Part shown: piece by piece, positions 50,884 through 61,653 of the stretch | How positions within the stretch are numbered: the stretch's first letter is position 1 | Layout: every line of letters begins with the position of its first letter | NCBI RefSeq assembly: GCF_018129005.1 | Contig: NZ_JAAEDL010000004.1 | Location: 62,001-126,000, forward strand | DNA from: Neoroseomonas eburnea | GTDB lineage: Bacteria > Pseudomonadota > Alphaproteobacteria > Acetobacterales > Acetobacteraceae | DNA length: 64,000 nt | Direction: 5' to 3' | Made by a program: the position numbers and the translations under genes | Notes under the pieces: generated by a model | Seen by the model: only the letters and a program-made list of their open reading frames with translations | What the model was told of the DNA's origin: nothing | Database searches by the model: none

Positions 50884-52508
50884 TGCCGCCAGCGAAGACG
50901 AGGGTCCTGTTCGAGGATCGCGAGATCCTCGTGCTGCACCGGCCGGGCGCGTCCGACTGGACGCTCGTGACCTTTGCCGACCTCACCTTCCGCCCCTCCG
51001 GCGCCGCCTTCTGGGCGCGCGGGGCGGCGGAGAAGCTGGACCTCGACGCCATCGGCTTCGTCGCCAAGCGCGAAAACTGGTACCCCGCCGCGTCGGTGGA
51101 GCGTGCGGCGCCGGCGGTTCACGCGGCACTCAAGCCGCGCAGCATCGCCTATGGCTACAGCATGGGCGCCTATGGCGCGCTGAAGCACGGACGCTGCCTC
51201 GGGCTCGCGGGGGCGATCGCCGTCGCGCCGCAGGTCAGCGTCTCGCCCGCCGACGTGCCCTGGGACACGCGCTTCCACCGACTCCATCAGCCGTCGCTGC
51301 ACCAGGGAATGATCGTGACGGCGGCCGATCTCGCACCCTTCGTCGCGGTGCTTGCCGATCCCTATGACGGGCTCGACTGGCGCCATGCCAGGATGGCGGC
51401 GGCGACCGGCCGGGCGCACCTGCTGCGCGCGCCGATGACCGGGCACGGCGCCATCTGGCTGCTCGCGGGTTCGCGTGCCCTGGAGGAAATCCTCGCCCCC
51501 GCGCTGGCACACGACATCGCGGGCATGCGCGCGGTGCTGCGGGCCCGGCGGGCGCGGTCGGGGCATTGGTTCCGCCTCATGGGCCGCGCCGCTGCCCGCC
51601 ATGGCCATGACCGACTTTCCGAGACGCTCTGGCAGCGCGCCGCCGAACTTGGCATGCCGGCCGCCCTGATTGAGGTCGAAAGGGCCGAGGCGATGGCCGA
51701 CCGCGCCTACCGCCTGGTCGAGGCCGGCCGGCCGGCGGAGGCGGTCGCGCAATGCCGCCGGCTCGTCGCAATCGAGAACCGCCCGGCGGGGTCGATCGGC
51801 CGCGCCGGCCACGTCCTGCTGAAGGCGGGGGTCCCTGCCGAGGCAGAGGCCGCCTTCCGCCTCGCGCTGCGCGACCGCTCCGCCACGCCCGACCTGCATA
51901 TCGGCCTCAGCCTCGCCCTTGGGCAGCAGGGCCGGGGACGGGAGGCGATCGAGGTGGCGCGGGCCGCGCACGCCGCGCTGCCACGCGACGCGGAGATCGC
52001 GACGCATCTCGGCCACCTGCTGATCGGTGCCGGCGGCGATCACCAGGCCGAGGCCGAGGCGGCGTTCCGTTCCGTGCTTGCGCGCCAGCCGGCCTCCGGC
52101 CAGGCGCTCTATGGGATGAGCGTGCTCACCGCCGGCCGCGGTGACCTGCCGAAAGCCCGGCTGCTGGCCCAGCGCGCGGTGTTCCGCATGCCGGGCAACC
52201 AGGACGCGCTGGCCTGGCTGGCGGAGCTGCAGCTCCGCCTCGGCGACGCGACACGGGCGGCGCGCCTGTTCCGCGGCGTGGTGCAGTCCGACCCCTCGCG
52301 GGCATCCGCGCATGCCGGGCTGTCGGAGGCCCTGACCGCGCTCGGGCGGCGGGAGGAGGCGGTCGCCGCCGTTCGGCGCGGCCTCGCGGCCCTGCCCGAT
52401 GACCCCATGCTGCGGGCGCGGCTGCGCGCGCTGACCGGGCCGCGCTCGGTCCCGGCGCGGCTGGCGGCGCGGCTGCTGCGTAGCCTCCTCCCGCGGTTGG
52501 CTCAGTAG
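50883..52508 (+). CDS. TPR-repeat protein with an alpha/beta-hydrolase-like N-terminal domain
   Basis: A 541-residue two-part protein. Residues about 1-210 look like an alpha/beta hydrolase: the strand DWTLVTFADLTF, then the nucleophile elbow SIAYGYSMGAYGALKH (G-x-S-x-G) and a possible late histidine in RAPMTGHGAIWLLAGS. From about 230 to 520 it is a series of helical tetratricopeptide-like repeats (AEAVAQCRRLVAIENRP, AEAEAAFRLALRDRS, GREAIEVARAAHAALP, ATRAARLFRGVVQSDPSRA, REEAVAAVRRGLAALPDD). No known family combines these in my memory. It is coupled to bolA by a TGATG overlap. Confidence 0.8.
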   Translation: MPPAKTRVLFEDREILVLHRPGASDWTLVTFADLTFRPSGAAFWARGAAEKLDLDAIGFVAKRENWYPAASVERAAPAVHAALKPRSIAYGYSMGAYGALKHGRCLGLAGAIAVAPQVSVSPADVPWDTRFHRLHQPSLHQGMIVTAADLAPFVAVLADPYDGLDWRHARMAAATGRAHLLRAPMTGHGAIWLLAGSRALEEILAPALAHDIAGMRAVLRARRARSGHWFRLMGRAAARHGHDRLSETLWQRAAELGMPAALIEVERAEAMADRAYRLVEAGRPAEAVAQCRRLVAIENRPAGSIGRAGHVLLKAGVPAEAEAAFRLALRDRSATPDLHIGLSLALGQQGRGREAIEVARAAHAALPRDAEIATHLGHLLIGAGGDHQAEAEAAFRSVLARQPASGQALYGMSVLTAGRGDLPKARLLAQRAVFRMPGNQDALAWLAELQLRLGDATRAARLFRGVVQSDPSRASAHAGLSEALTALGRREEAVAAVRRGLAALPDDPMLRARLRALTGPRSVPARLAARLLRSLLPRLAQ

Positions 52509-52867
52509 GCAAAGGGTACGCGGAGCCGTGCCCCGGGGGCGGGCTGGCGCAGCAGGCGGTCCTCCCGGGACTGGACGCTGTGGGGGTCGCTGGTGGCGCC
52601 GACACGCGGTTCGTTCGGGTCGATCAACGCCGGATCCAGACGGGGAGAAGTGGACGCCGAGCGATCGCGCGGCGCTTCGATGTCGGGATTCGGCACCGGT
52701 GCCGGTTCCCCGCGCGAGGCAGGGGCTGGCGGCGGCGGTGGGGGCGGCGCCGGCGACGCCGCCGGCCGGCGGCGTCGCCGCGGGGTTGCGGCCGGGGAAG
52801 GCTGCGCCGTGGCGAGACCCGGCAGAAGCAGGGCAGGCAGGCTCAGCACGGCGCGACGGCCACTCAT
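52502..52867 (-). CDS. Secreted proline-rich hypothetical protein
   Basis: A 121-residue protein with a signal peptide (RRAVLSLPALLLPGLATAQ) and then a basic RRRRRP patch and a long proline/alanine-rich low-complexity region (about 30-60), ending in a polar tail with LDPALIDPNEPRVGATSDP and a terminal RVPFAY. It probably is a periplasmic or envelope protein with little folded structure. Its ATG overlaps the stop of the Nudix gene (ATGA), so it is translated after it. It converges on the TPR gene with a seven-base overlap of the stop regions. No family is recognised. Confidence 0.6.
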   Translation of the reverse strand: MSGRRAVLSLPALLLPGLATAQPSPAATPRRRRRPAASPAPPPPPPPAPASRGEPAPVPNPDIEAPRDRSASTSPRLDPALIDPNEPRVGATSDPHSVQSREDRLLRQPAPGARLRVPFAY

Positions 52868-53412
52868 GCCGGGCTTCCGGGCAGGGGGCGGATGCCGCGC
52901 CGGTCCTCGGGCGGGTTCAGCGCGACCTCGCCGGGCCGGCCATCCCGCCAGGCGCGCAGCGCCCAGCGGACGGAGGGGAAAGCAAGGTCGCCCCAGGGGA
53001 TCTTGTCCCAGGCGAAGCGGCGGACCTCCAGGCTTTCCGGGCCGGCCTCGAAGCCGGGCTGCTCCAGCCTGGCGCGGAAGATGACCTGGACCTGGCCGAG
53101 CCGGGCGATGGAGTAGACGGCGAGCACGCCTTCGAGCGCGATGCGGGCGCGGGCTTCTTCCCACGCCTCGCGGCGGGCGCCTTCCTCCACCGTCTCGCCC
53201 ATTTCCATGTAGCCGGCGGGGATGGTCCAGAAGCCCAGGCGTGGTTCGATCGCGCGGCGGCACAGGAGCACGGTGTCGCCCTCGGCGACGATGCTGCCGA
53301 CGACGACCTTCGGATTCTCATAGGCCACATGCCCGCAATCGGGGCACATCAGGCGTTCGCGGTCATCGCCTTCGGGAATGCGCCGGACGAAGCGGGACAT
53401 GTCGAGAATCAT
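52864..53412 (-). CDS. Nudix hydrolase with N-terminal zinc-ribbon-like motif
   Basis: A 182-residue Nudix protein. The leader has MCPDCGHVAYENPKVVVGSIVAE, with a C-x2-C pair typical of the NudC/ADP-ribose-type hydrolases that carry a small zinc ribbon. The Nudix box is GYMEMGETVEEGARREAWEE, where G-x5-E-x7-R-E-x2-E-E is intact but the final glycine after it is replaced by arginine (EEARA). FWTIPAGYMEMGE, LLCRRAIEPRLG and FAWDKIPWGDLAFPSVRWALR fit the family. It may remove nucleoside diphosphates linked to sugars or NADH. The start has GGGGGG about nine bases upstream. Confidence 0.9.
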   Translation of the reverse strand: MILDMSRFVRRIPEGDDRERLMCPDCGHVAYENPKVVVGSIVAEGDTVLLCRRAIEPRLGFWTIPAGYMEMGETVEEGARREAWEEARARIALEGVLAVYSIARLGQVQVIFRARLEQPGFEAGPESLEVRRFAWDKIPWGDLAFPSVRWALRAWRDGRPGEVALNPPEDRRGIRPLPGSPA

Positions 53413-53454
53413 GGAGCGTCCCCCCGCGCCGTTGCAAGCGGTTGGGGGAAGTCA

Positions 53455-53560
53455 TTGTTTGGCCCTCAGGCGCCGGGCGTCCCGCATCCGACGGCCTTGG
53501 CTTCGTGCCGTGTGCCGGCGCGGTCGCACTGCGCGTTCCCGGCCTGAGGCGGGCCCGGGT
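53455..53560. repeat. Possible Family A remnant in an empty spacer
   Basis: The 202-base gap 53413-53614 contains GGCCCTCAGGCGCCGGGCG (from 53461), of which 18 bases are identical to part of the inverted Family A copy at 25880. It is followed by degenerate palindromes, GGCTTCGTGCCGTGTGCCGG and others. It is probably a decayed copy; the rest is empty. Confidence 0.35.
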
Positions 53561-53614
53561 GCGAGGTCCGATGCGATCTTGCGATGACGCGGCAGGCCAC
53601 CTGCCAGCGACGGA

Positions 53615-53836
53615 TCAGACCCGCAGGTCGAGCAGCGAACCGCGCGGCAGGGTCTGGCCGGAGGGCAGGGCGCCCGCGGGCGGCACGGCGCCGAGGGTGC
53701 GCTGCGGCACCGCGCTGGCGGCACCGCGCGCCGCCGCCTCCGGTCGTTCGGACCCGCGCACCGGCTGGATGCCGGCGGAGCGCGTGACCTCCTGCGTGAA
53801 GGCGGCGAGGGAGTTGAGGCTGAGCATGCGGAGCAT
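53615..53836 (-). CDS. Small hypothetical protein, 73 residues
   Basis: A short protein with the start MLRMLSLNSLAAFTQEVTRSAG, a variable alanine/proline-rich middle, and the end LPRGSLLDLRV. I recall proteins with the same first part and the same PRGSLLDLRV end in Acetobacteraceae, with a variable linker in between, which supports a real gene, but I cannot check it. The ATG at 53836 (or 53827) is followed by sensible codon use. No function is known. It lies about 150 bases upstream of pgk's stop, on the same strand, in a gap without other content. Confidence 0.5.
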   Translation of the reverse strand: MLRMLSLNSLAAFTQEVTRSAGIQPVRGSERPEAAARGAASAVPQRTLGAVPPAGALPSGQTLPRGSLLDLRV

Positions 53837-53986
53837 TGTCCAGCCGAGCCGTGAAGAATGGCTTAACCGGAGCGGGCCTCGCAGGCGGCGAACGGGAGCG
53901 ATGCGCATGGCCTGAGCCTGCGCCCGGCGCCCGTTAACCTTCCAGCAACCATTGCGTGCAGGGCGGGCAGGAGGCCCGCCCTGATG

Positions 53987-55180
<1,194 letters not shown>

Positions 55181-55224
55181 CGCGGCGATATTCCTGGCCT
55201 GGTGACGAGAAGGAGAAGGGTCGA

Positions 55225-55611
55225 ATGGTCCGGTGGCTTGCGGTCTTCGTCCTTCTTCCGGTCCTAGCATCGGCGCAGGAGGCCTTCCAGTTGCCCTCGG
55301 GCAACATCCACTGCGCTGTCTATGACGGCGTGCTGCGCTGCGACGTGCTGAACTTCACCTATGCCCGTCCGCCGCGGCCCCCCGGCTGCCAGGAGGATTG
55401 GGGCGGGGCGCTGGAACTCGGCGGCAAGGGCGCGGCGCGCGTGATCTGCCACGGCGATACGGTCGCGAACCCGGGCAACCCGGTGCTCGGCTACGGGCGC
55501 GCCTGGCAGGGGCCGGGGATGGCCTGCACGGCGGCGCAGACGGGGCTGCGCTGCACGAACGGAGATGGAAGAGGGTTCGAGATGGCGAGGGCGCGGCTGC
55601 GCCTGTTCTGA
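55225..55611 (+). CDS. Secreted DUF6636-like protein
   Basis: A 128-residue secreted protein. After a signal peptide ([21 protein letters not shown]) the mature part has [25 protein letters not shown] and [25 protein letters not shown], then [33 protein letters not shown]. The six spaced cysteines of the mature chain suggest disulfides. This is the pattern I know as DUF6636. The start at 55225 has AAGGAGAAGG upstream. It diverges from pgk over 44 bases. The function is unknown. Confidence 0.8.
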   Translation: MVRWLAVFVLLPVLASAQEAFQLPSGNIHCAVYDGVLRCDVLNFTYARPPRPPGCQEDWGGALELGGKGAARVICHGDTVANPGNPVLGYGRAWQGPGMACTAAQTGLRCTNGDGRGFEMARARLRLF

Positions 55612-55684
55612 TCCGGCTCTGGCGCGGCATTTGCTTTCCTCTGCCGGTGCCACACAGCGCCAGGTCGCGCGGGAGATCGCACCC

Positions 55685-56338
55685 ATGGAGTTCCTGCCCA
55701 GCCTTCTGACCCTCGCCGGGATGCATCTGCTGGTGGCCATGCTGCCCGGGCCCAACACCGTGGTCGTGAGTTGGCTCTCCGCCACCGTTTCGCGGGGCGA
55801 CGGGCTGCGCGCCACTGCCGGCGTCGTGATCGCCTCGCTGGTGTGGGTGGTGTTGAGCCTCTTCGGCGTCGGCACGCTGCTGCTCGAGGCCGGGGCGCTC
55901 TATGCGGCGCTCCGCCTGCTGGGCGCGGCCTATCTGGCCTATGTGGGCATCCGGATGCTGCGGGCAGGCTGGCGCCCGGCGGCGCCGGGGGACGAATCCG
56001 CGCGTCCCGCGCTTGCCGGCCGGAGTCCCTTCGCGGCCGGGCTGCTGACGACGCTGAGCAACCCGAAATCGGCGGTGTTCTGGACCAGCGCCTTCCTGGT
56101 GGCTGTGCCGCCGCATGCGCCGGCCTGGCTCTATGCGGCGATCGTCGCCGTCATCGCGGTGCAGTCGGCGCTCTGGTACGGCGCGGTGGCGCTCCTGCTG
56201 TCCACGGGCGTGGCGAAGCGGTCCTATCTGCGCCTTGCGCGCTGGCTTGATATGGTGGCCGGCGGGGTGATGGTCGCGCTCGGCCTGAAGCTCGCGGACG
56301 AGGTCCGGCGGGAGATCGCGGTGCGCGCGGCGTCCTGA
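55685..56338 (+). CDS. LysE-family translocator
   Basis: A 217-residue membrane protein with six predicted helices of the LysE/RhtB superfamily: LAGMHLLVAMLPGPNTVVVSWLSATVSRGDGLRATAGVVI has the conserved P-G-P motif and the G-x-x-x-G. Then come LLGAAYLAYVGIRMLRAG, SPFAAGLLTTLSNPKSAVFWTSAFLV with the conserved N-P-K, and a last helix. These proteins export amino acids, homoserine lactones or similar. The start is the ATG at 55685. It ends four bases before the convergent flavin reductase. Confidence 0.93.
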   Translation: MEFLPSLLTLAGMHLLVAMLPGPNTVVVSWLSATVSRGDGLRATAGVVIASLVWVVLSLFGVGTLLLEAGALYAALRLLGAAYLAYVGIRMLRAGWRPAAPGDESARPALAGRSPFAAGLLTTLSNPKSAVFWTSAFLVAVPPHAPAWLYAAIVAVIAVQSALWYGAVALLLSTGVAKRSYLRLARWLDMVAGGVMVALGLKLADEVRREIAVRAAS

Positions 56339-56342
56339 ACCG

Positions 56343-56873
56343 TCAGGCCTTGTCGGACGGCAGCCGGATGGTGCGGCCGTCCACCGCGAACTTCCCCCAG
56401 CCCTGGTGGTGGATGGTCTTCGCGTCGCGCCGATCGGGATCGATCCAGGCCTGGACCACCTCCAGCACGAACATGCAGTAGGCGTTGACCATCCGCGTGT
56501 CGATCACGCGGCATTCCAGGTTGGCGAAGCAGTCGGGCAGCAACGGCGCCGCGACCTGGCGCGCGGGCTTCGTCGCGATGCCGAGCGTCGCGAACTTGTC
56601 GGTATCCGCCCCCGAGCAATTGCCGATCGCCACCACCGTCTTCGCATACTCCGCCGGCGGGATGGCGATGACGCATTCCTTCGTCCGCCGCAGCGCCGTG
56701 AAGGAGTGGTTCCGGTTGCTGACGATGCAGGCGATCTGCGGCGGCGTGAACTCGACCATCATGTGCCAGGACATGGCCATGACATTGGGCGTGCCGCGCA
56801 GGCTGGTGGCGACCAGCACCACCGGCCCCGGTTCGATGAGCTGGTACACCCGTTCCAGCGGGAACGACCGCAA
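56343..56873 (-). CDS. Flavin reductase-like FMN-binding split-barrel protein
   Basis: A 176-residue member of the flavin reductase family: RSFPLERVYQLIEPGPVVLVATSLRG, NVMAMSWHMMVEFTPPQIACIVSNRNHSF, ECVIAIPP, VVAIGNCSGADTDKFATLG and the closing NAYCMFVLEVVQAW. It is close to the FMN-binding split-barrel proteins that supply or hold reduced flavin. The start is probably a TTG at 56873, where the family N-terminus begins. The frame also runs on through a Family B repeat to an ATG at 56942 that overlaps the gap stop; that would add repeat-encoded residues ([20 protein letters not shown]). Confidence 0.85.
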   Translation of the reverse strand: MRSFPLERVYQLIEPGPVVLVATSLRGTPNVMAMSWHMMVEFTPPQIACIVSNRNHSFTALRRTKECVIAIPPAEYAKTVVAIGNCSGADTDKFATLGIATKPARQVAAPLLPDCFANLECRVIDTRMVNAYCMFVLEVVQAWIDPDRRDAKTIHHQGWGKFAVDGRTIRLPSDKA

Positions 56874-56883
56874 ATTCCGCTGT

Positions 56884-56937
56884 CCGGAGGCCTTTCGGCC
56901 TCCGGCGGGGTGGTCCGGAGGGGCGGCGCCCCTCCGG
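56884..56937 (+). repeat. Family B repeat, copy B8
   Basis: Hairpin 1 is at 56884-56905 (CCGGAGGC/GCCTCCGG, loop CTTTCG) and hairpin 2 at 56914-56937 (CCGGAGGGGC/GCCCCTCCGG). Both arms differ from the other copies in a compensated way. It fills the gap between the flavin reductase start and the gap stop codon. Confidence 0.88.
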
Positions 56938-56941
56938 TTCA

Positions 56942-57961
56942 TCACAGGCTGCCGAAGAGCGCCGCGGTGTCGCTCATGCGGTTCGAGAAGCCCCATTCGT
57001 TGTCGTACCAGGACAGCACGCGTACCAGGCCGCCATCGACCACCTGGGTCTGCGTCGCGTCGAAGGTGGACGACATCGGGTTGTGGTTGAAGTCGATCGA
57101 GACCAGCGGCGCCGTGTTGTAGCCGAGGATGCCCTTGAGCGGCCCGCTTTCGCTCGCTGCCTTCATCGCCGCGTTGACCGCTTCCTTCGTCACGCCTTCC
57201 TTGGCCGGCACGAAGTCGAGCGAGACGAGCGACACGTTCGGGGTCGGGATGCGGATGGCCGTGCCGTCCAGCTTGCCCTTCAGTTCCGGCATCACCAGGC
57301 CCACGGCCTTGGCCGCGCCGGTCGAGGTCGGGATGGCCGAGACCGCCGCCGCGCGCGCGCGGTGCAGGTCCTTGTGCAGCGTGTCGACCGTGTTCTGGTC
57401 GCCCGTATAGGCGTGGATCGTCACCATGTAGCCACGGACGATGCCGAAATTGTCGTGCAGCACCTTCGCCACCGGCGCGAGGCAGTTGGTGGTGCAGGAG
57501 GCGTTGGAGATGACGGTCATCTCCTTCGTCAGCGTCTGGTGGTTCACGCCGTAGACGATCGTCGCGTCGGCGTTGTCACCAGGAGCAGAGATGACGACCT
57601 TGCGCGCACCGGCGGTCAGCAGCGCGGAGGCCTTCTCCTTGCTGGTGAAGATGCCCGTGCATTCCATGGCGACGTCGACGCCCTCGAGCGGCAGCTTGGT
57701 CGGATCGCGCTCGGCGGTGATCTTGATGGGGCCCCAGGTCTTGCCCGCGTTCTTGATGGTGATGGTGTCGCCCTCGACGATCACCTCGCCGGGGAAGCGG
57801 CCATGCACGCTGTCGTAGCGGAACAGGTGGGCGTTCGCCTCGACCGAGCCGAGGTCGTTGATGGTGACGAATTCCAGGTCGTCGCGGCCGGCCTCGCAGG
57901 CGGCGCGCAGAACCAGACGACCGATGCGCCCGAACCCGTTGATGGAAACCTTCACCGCCAT
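56942..57961 (-). CDS. gap: Glyceraldehyde-3-phosphate dehydrogenase, type I
   Basis: A 339-residue enzyme that oxidises glyceraldehyde 3-phosphate with NAD and phosphate. [20 protein letters not shown] is the dinucleotide motif. The catalytic cysteine, Cys156, is in [47 protein letters not shown] supplies phosphate contacts, and [16 protein letters not shown] and [13 protein letters not shown] end the catalytic domain. The ATG at 57961 is the family start. It follows tkt on the same strand, 36 bases apart, so the two are probably one unit. Confidence 0.97.
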   Translation of the reverse strand: MAVKVSINGFGRIGRLVLRAACEAGRDDLEFVTINDLGSVEANAHLFRYDSVHGRFPGEVIVEGDTITIKNAGKTWGPIKITAERDPTKLPLEGVDVAMECTGIFTSKEKASALLTAGARKVVISAPGDNADATIVYGVNHQTLTKEMTVISNASCTTNCLAPVAKVLHDNFGIVRGYMVTIHAYTGDQNTVDTLHKDLHRARAAAVSAIPTSTGAAKAVGLVMPELKGKLDGTAIRIPTPNVSLVSLDFVPAKEGVTKEAVNAAMKAASESGPLKGILGYNTAPLVSIDFNHNPMSSTFDATQTQVVDGGLVRVLSWYDNEWGFSNRMSDTAALFGSL

Positions 57962-57997
57962 GGCGTTCGTATCCTTCCCGTCAGGAGAGTGAGTCGA

Positions 57998-60040
57998 TCA
58001 GGCGAGGCGCTTCTTCACCGCCGCCGTCACGGCATCCGCCGTGATGCCGAAATGCTTGTAGAGGTCGTCCGCCGGCGCCGAGGCGCCGAAGCCGCACATG
58101 CCGACGAAGATGCCATCGCTGCCGAGCCAGCGGTCCCAGCCGAAGCCGATCGCGGCCTCGATGCCCACGCGCAGCCCGCTGCCGAGCACCTGCTCGCGGT
58201 AGGAGGCATCCTGCGCCGCGAAGATTTCCCAGCAGGGCAGGGAGACGACGGCGGTCGGGATGCCTTCGGCCTCCAGCGCATCCCGGGCGGCGAGCGCGAG
58301 GTGCACCTCCGAGCCGGTGGCGATCAGCGTCGCCCGGCGCGCGGCGGACGCCTCGGCCAGCACGTAGCCGCCGCGGGCGCAGCGGTTCTCGCCGGTATCG
58401 CTGCGCAGCGCCGGCAGGTTCTGGCGGGAGAGGGCGAGCAGCGACGGCCCGTCCGCCCGCTTCACCGCCAGTTCCCAGCACTCGGCCGTCTCCATCGCAT
58501 CCGCCGGACGGAAGACGAAGACGTTGGGCATGGCGCGGAAGGAGGCGAGGTGCTCGACCGGCTGGTGCGTCGGCCCGTCCTCGCCGAGGCCGATGCTGTC
58601 ATGCGTCAGCACGTGGATGACGCGCTGGCGCATCAGCGCGGCGAGCCGGATCGCCGGCCGCATGTAGTCGGAGAAGACCAGGAAGGTGCCGGAATAGGGG
58701 ATGATGCCGCCATGCAGCGCCATGCCGTTCATGGCCGCGGCCATGCCGTGCTCGCGCACGCCCCAGTGGACGAAGCGGCCGGAGAAATTCCCCGGCGCGA
58801 TCGGCGGGACGCCCTTCACATTGGTGTTGTTCGACCCGGTGAGGTCGGCCGAGCCGCCGACCATCTCCGGCACGCTCGGCACCAGGGCTTCGAGCGCCTT
58901 CTGGCTGGAGACGCGGGTGGCGAGCTTCGGCTTCTCCTCGGCGTGCTTCGCGCGCAGCGCGGCGAGGGCGTCGCGCCAGGTCTCCGGCAGCTTGCCGGCC
59001 ATGGCCCGGTCGAATTCGGCCTGCTGCGGGTGCTTCGCCAGGCGCTTCAGCCAGGACCGGCGGGTCCCGGCGCCGCGGCGGCCGGCGGCCTCCCAGGCGG
59101 CCTTGATGTCCTCGGGCACGGTGAAGGGCGGGGCGGTCCAGCCCAGCAGCTCCTTCGCCGCCGCCGCTTCCGCCGCGCCGAGCGGGGAGCCGTGCGACCC
59201 GGCCGTGCCCGCCTTGGTCGGCGCGCCGAGGCCGATGATGGTGCGGCAGGCGATCAGCGTCGGCTTGCGGTTGCGCGTGGCCCAGGCCATCGCCGCCGCC
59301 AGCGCCTCCGGGTCATGGCCGTCGACACGGCGGGTTGCCCAGCCATAGGCCTGGAAGCGCTTCAGCGTGTCGTCGGTGAAGGACAGCGCGGTGTCGCCGT
59401 CGATCGAGATGTGGTTGTCGTCCCACAGCACGCAGAGCTTCGACAGGCCGTAGTGGCCGGCGAGCGAGGCGGCCTCGTGGCTCACGCCTTCCTGCAGGTC
59501 CCCGTCCGAGGCGATGACCCAGGTGCGGTGGTCGACCAGCGAGGCGCCGAAGCGCGCCGCCAGCATCCGCTCGGCCATCGCCATGCCGACCGCGGTCGCG
59601 ATGCCCTGGCCGAGCGGGCCGGTGGTGGTCTCGATCCCCGGATGCTCGCCGAATTCGGGGTGCCCGGCGGCGGGGGAATGGAGCTGGCGGAAGCGCTTCA
59701 GCTCCTCCACGCCCATGCCGGCATGCCCGGTCAGGTGCAGCAGGGCATAGAGCAGCATCGAGCCGTGGCCGGCCGACAGCACGAAGCGGTCGCGGTCGGC
59801 CCAGCGCGGGTCGGCCGCGTCGTACTTCAGGAACCTCGTGAACAGCACGGTCGCGACATCGGCCATGCCCATCGGCATGCCGGGGTGGCCGGACTTCGCC
59901 TGCTCCACGGCGTCGATGGCGAGGGCGCGGATCGCATTGGCGAGCTCCCGCGCCTCCGAGGCCGGGCGGGCGAGGATTTCGGCCTGGGCGGCGAGCGCCG
60001 GGTTCGCGGAGGCGTCGGGCGTCGGGGCGATGCTGGCCAA
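57998..60040 (-). CDS. tkt: Transketolase
   Basis: A 680-residue thiamine-diphosphate enzyme that moves two-carbon units between ketoses and aldoses in the non-oxidative pentose-phosphate and Calvin-type pathways. The start has [31 protein letters not shown]; the thiamine-binding site is [13 protein letters not shown]-like ([13 protein letters not shown] then DDNHISIDG); [20 protein letters not shown] and [21 protein letters not shown] are also seen. The C-terminal domain closes it. The start is unclear: the best candidate is a TTG at 60040, since no ATG lies between it and the conserved core. The family N-terminus is about 15-25 residues further in. Confidence 0.95.
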   Translation of the reverse strand: MASIAPTPDASANPALAAQAEILARPASEARELANAIRALAIDAVEQAKSGHPGMPMGMADVATVLFTRFLKYDAADPRWADRDRFVLSAGHGSMLLYALLHLTGHAGMGVEELKRFRQLHSPAAGHPEFGEHPGIETTTGPLGQGIATAVGMAMAERMLAARFGASLVDHRTWVIASDGDLQEGVSHEAASLAGHYGLSKLCVLWDDNHISIDGDTALSFTDDTLKRFQAYGWATRRVDGHDPEALAAAMAWATRNRKPTLIACRTIIGLGAPTKAGTAGSHGSPLGAAEAAAAKELLGWTAPPFTVPEDIKAAWEAAGRRGAGTRRSWLKRLAKHPQQAEFDRAMAGKLPETWRDALAALRAKHAEEKPKLATRVSSQKALEALVPSVPEMVGGSADLTGSNNTNVKGVPPIAPGNFSGRFVHWGVREHGMAAAMNGMALHGGIIPYSGTFLVFSDYMRPAIRLAALMRQRVIHVLTHDSIGLGEDGPTHQPVEHLASFRAMPNVFVFRPADAMETAECWELAVKRADGPSLLALSRQNLPALRSDTGENRCARGGYVLAEASAARRATLIATGSEVHLALAARDALEAEGIPTAVVSLPCWEIFAAQDASYREQVLGSGLRVGIEAAIGFGWDRWLGSDGIFVGMCGFGASAPADDLYKHFGITADAVTAAVKKRLA

Positions 60041-60350
60041 GAGGAGGCACCTGCGGCTGCTGCGGGGGGTGCGGGCCGCTATAGAGGCGGGGGGGCCGGC
60101 GGGCAACCGGGTGGGACGGATGGCCCCCATGCGCGCCGGCCGCGGCCGGGATGAGGCTCCGCCCGGCCTCGCCGGCCGGTGCCTGGCCCGCCGGGCGGCG
60201 CCGGGTGCCGCGGAAGCGGCCGGCGCGGCGTGCCGCAGGCCGTTCGCGCATGCGCCGAACGGCGCATTCCCGGGCCGGTGCCGGCATTCTCCGACGGTTT
60301 CGCAGGGCGCAACGGAGGCCCCCCCGGGTCGCGGGAGGCGCCCCGAAGGA
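60041..60350. other. GC-rich spacer with a partial Family C element
   Basis: This 310-base gap between tkt and the antiporter has no credible gene. At 60241-60285 it contains, on the minus strand, a Family C second hairpin (GGGAATGCGCCGTTCGGCGC, also at 24401 onward) together with GCCGGCACCGGCCC. Other short palindromes (CCGGCCGG and GGCCGCGGCC) fill 60130-60230. A tkt promoter should be here but is not evident. Confidence 0.6.
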
Positions 60351-61430
60351 TCAGGGCGCGAAGACGGAGAAGATGTAGCTCGCCGCCAGCACCAGGTGGA
60401 CGATGCCACAGAGCAGGTTGGTCCGCCCGGTGCCGTAGGTGATGATCGCCACCGCGAAGGACAGCGCCAGCAGCACCGTCTGTCCGGCGGTGATGCCAAG
60501 CTGGAGCGGCTGCCCGATCCAGAAGGACACCGCGGCCACCAGCGGCACGGTCAGCCCGATGCAGGCCACCGCGCTGCCGAGCGCGAGGTTGATGCTGGAT
60601 TGCAGGCGGTTCTGCGCGGCGGCGCGGATGGCGGCGGCGCTTTCGGGCATCAGCACGATGGCGGCGACGATGACGCCGACGATCGCGATCGGCGCGCCCA
60701 CCGCCTGCACGCCTTCCTGCAGCGCGGGCGCGAGCGCCTTCGCCAGCATGACGACCGAGAGCAGCGCCATGCACATCAGCCCGAAGCAGGCCAGCGCGAT
60801 CCGCGCCGAGGGCCGCGCATGCCCGTGCCCGGCAACCCCGCCCACCGGGAGGAAGAACTCCCGGTGCCAGTTGGTCTGAATGAACAGGAAGGCGGCATAG
60901 AGCGCGAGGCAGACGACGGAGACGAAGCCGAGCTGGACCGGCGAGAGATAGGGCCCGGGGACCGAGACCACGTGGTTCGGTGCGATCAGCACCAGCGTCG
61001 CCATCGGGATCAGCACCGCGAGGAAGGAATTGGCGCCCTCCACCCGGAATTCGGCGTTCCGGTGCCGCCAGGAGGCGACGACGATGCAGGCCCCGGCCAG
61101 CCCGTGCAGCACCAGCATCACCGCCGCATGCACCGAATCCCGCATCAGCCCGGGATTGGGATCACCGCCGAGCATGAGGGAGATGATCAGCCCGGCCTCG
61201 ATCACAGTGACGGCGACGGCGAGGACCAGCGTGCCGAAGGGCTCGCCGACGCGCAGCGCCACCACCTCCGCGTGGTGCACCGCCGCCAGCACGCTGCCGA
61301 GCAGCACCACGGCGAGCAGCAGTGCGACCGGTCCGAGCCCCGCCTTGCCGATGGCGAGCCACGCCGCCACGCCGATCACCGGCAGCAGGATGGTGTGGAG
61401 CGGGATTCGATCGGTGGGTGCGCCGGCCAT
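60351..61430 (-). CDS. Ca2+/H+ antiporter, ChaA-like (CaCA family)
   Basis: A 359-residue inner-membrane exchanger with about ten helices in two inverted halves. The first alpha repeat has [45 protein letters not shown] with the acidic residues (GEPFGTL... E-A) for the cation. The second repeat has [52 protein letters not shown] with the matching glutamate. It is most like the ChaA-type calcium (or sodium/potassium) proton antiporter. The start at 61430 is directly preceded by AGGCAGG. It is divergent from the VIT gene. Confidence 0.9.
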   Translation of the reverse strand: MAGAPTDRIPLHTILLPVIGVAAWLAIGKAGLGPVALLLAVVLLGSVLAAVHHAEVVALRVGEPFGTLVLAVAVTVIEAGLIISLMLGGDPNPGLMRDSVHAAVMLVLHGLAGACIVVASWRHRNAEFRVEGANSFLAVLIPMATLVLIAPNHVVSVPGPYLSPVQLGFVSVVCLALYAAFLFIQTNWHREFFLPVGGVAGHGHARPSARIALACFGLMCMALLSVVMLAKALAPALQEGVQAVGAPIAIVGVIVAAIVLMPESAAAIRAAAQNRLQSSINLALGSAVACIGLTVPLVAAVSFWIGQPLQLGITAGQTVLLALSFAVAIITYGTGRTNLLCGIVHLVLAASYIFSVFAP

Positions 61431-61653
61431 GCATCCTGCCTAGAACAGATCCCGATCAGGTGGAATCAGCCGATCGGGTCCAGTTGCGCGTGAAGACCGG
61501 AGGCTGGGGTGGTTGCCATCAGCCGACGCGAACGAAAGCCGCTCCGGACGGGCGGAACCTGCTCTTCAACCGAATGCGGTGCGCCGGGCGGGCGCTCGCC
61601 GGCATCCAGTTGCGACCCTGTCGCGGCCGCCCCGATGCGCTAGCCTTTCGCCC

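Noticed and set aside
57083-60154. A 1023-residue plus-strand frame opposite gap and tkt
   Set aside because: It is the antisense of two well-identified enzymes and lacks any motif.
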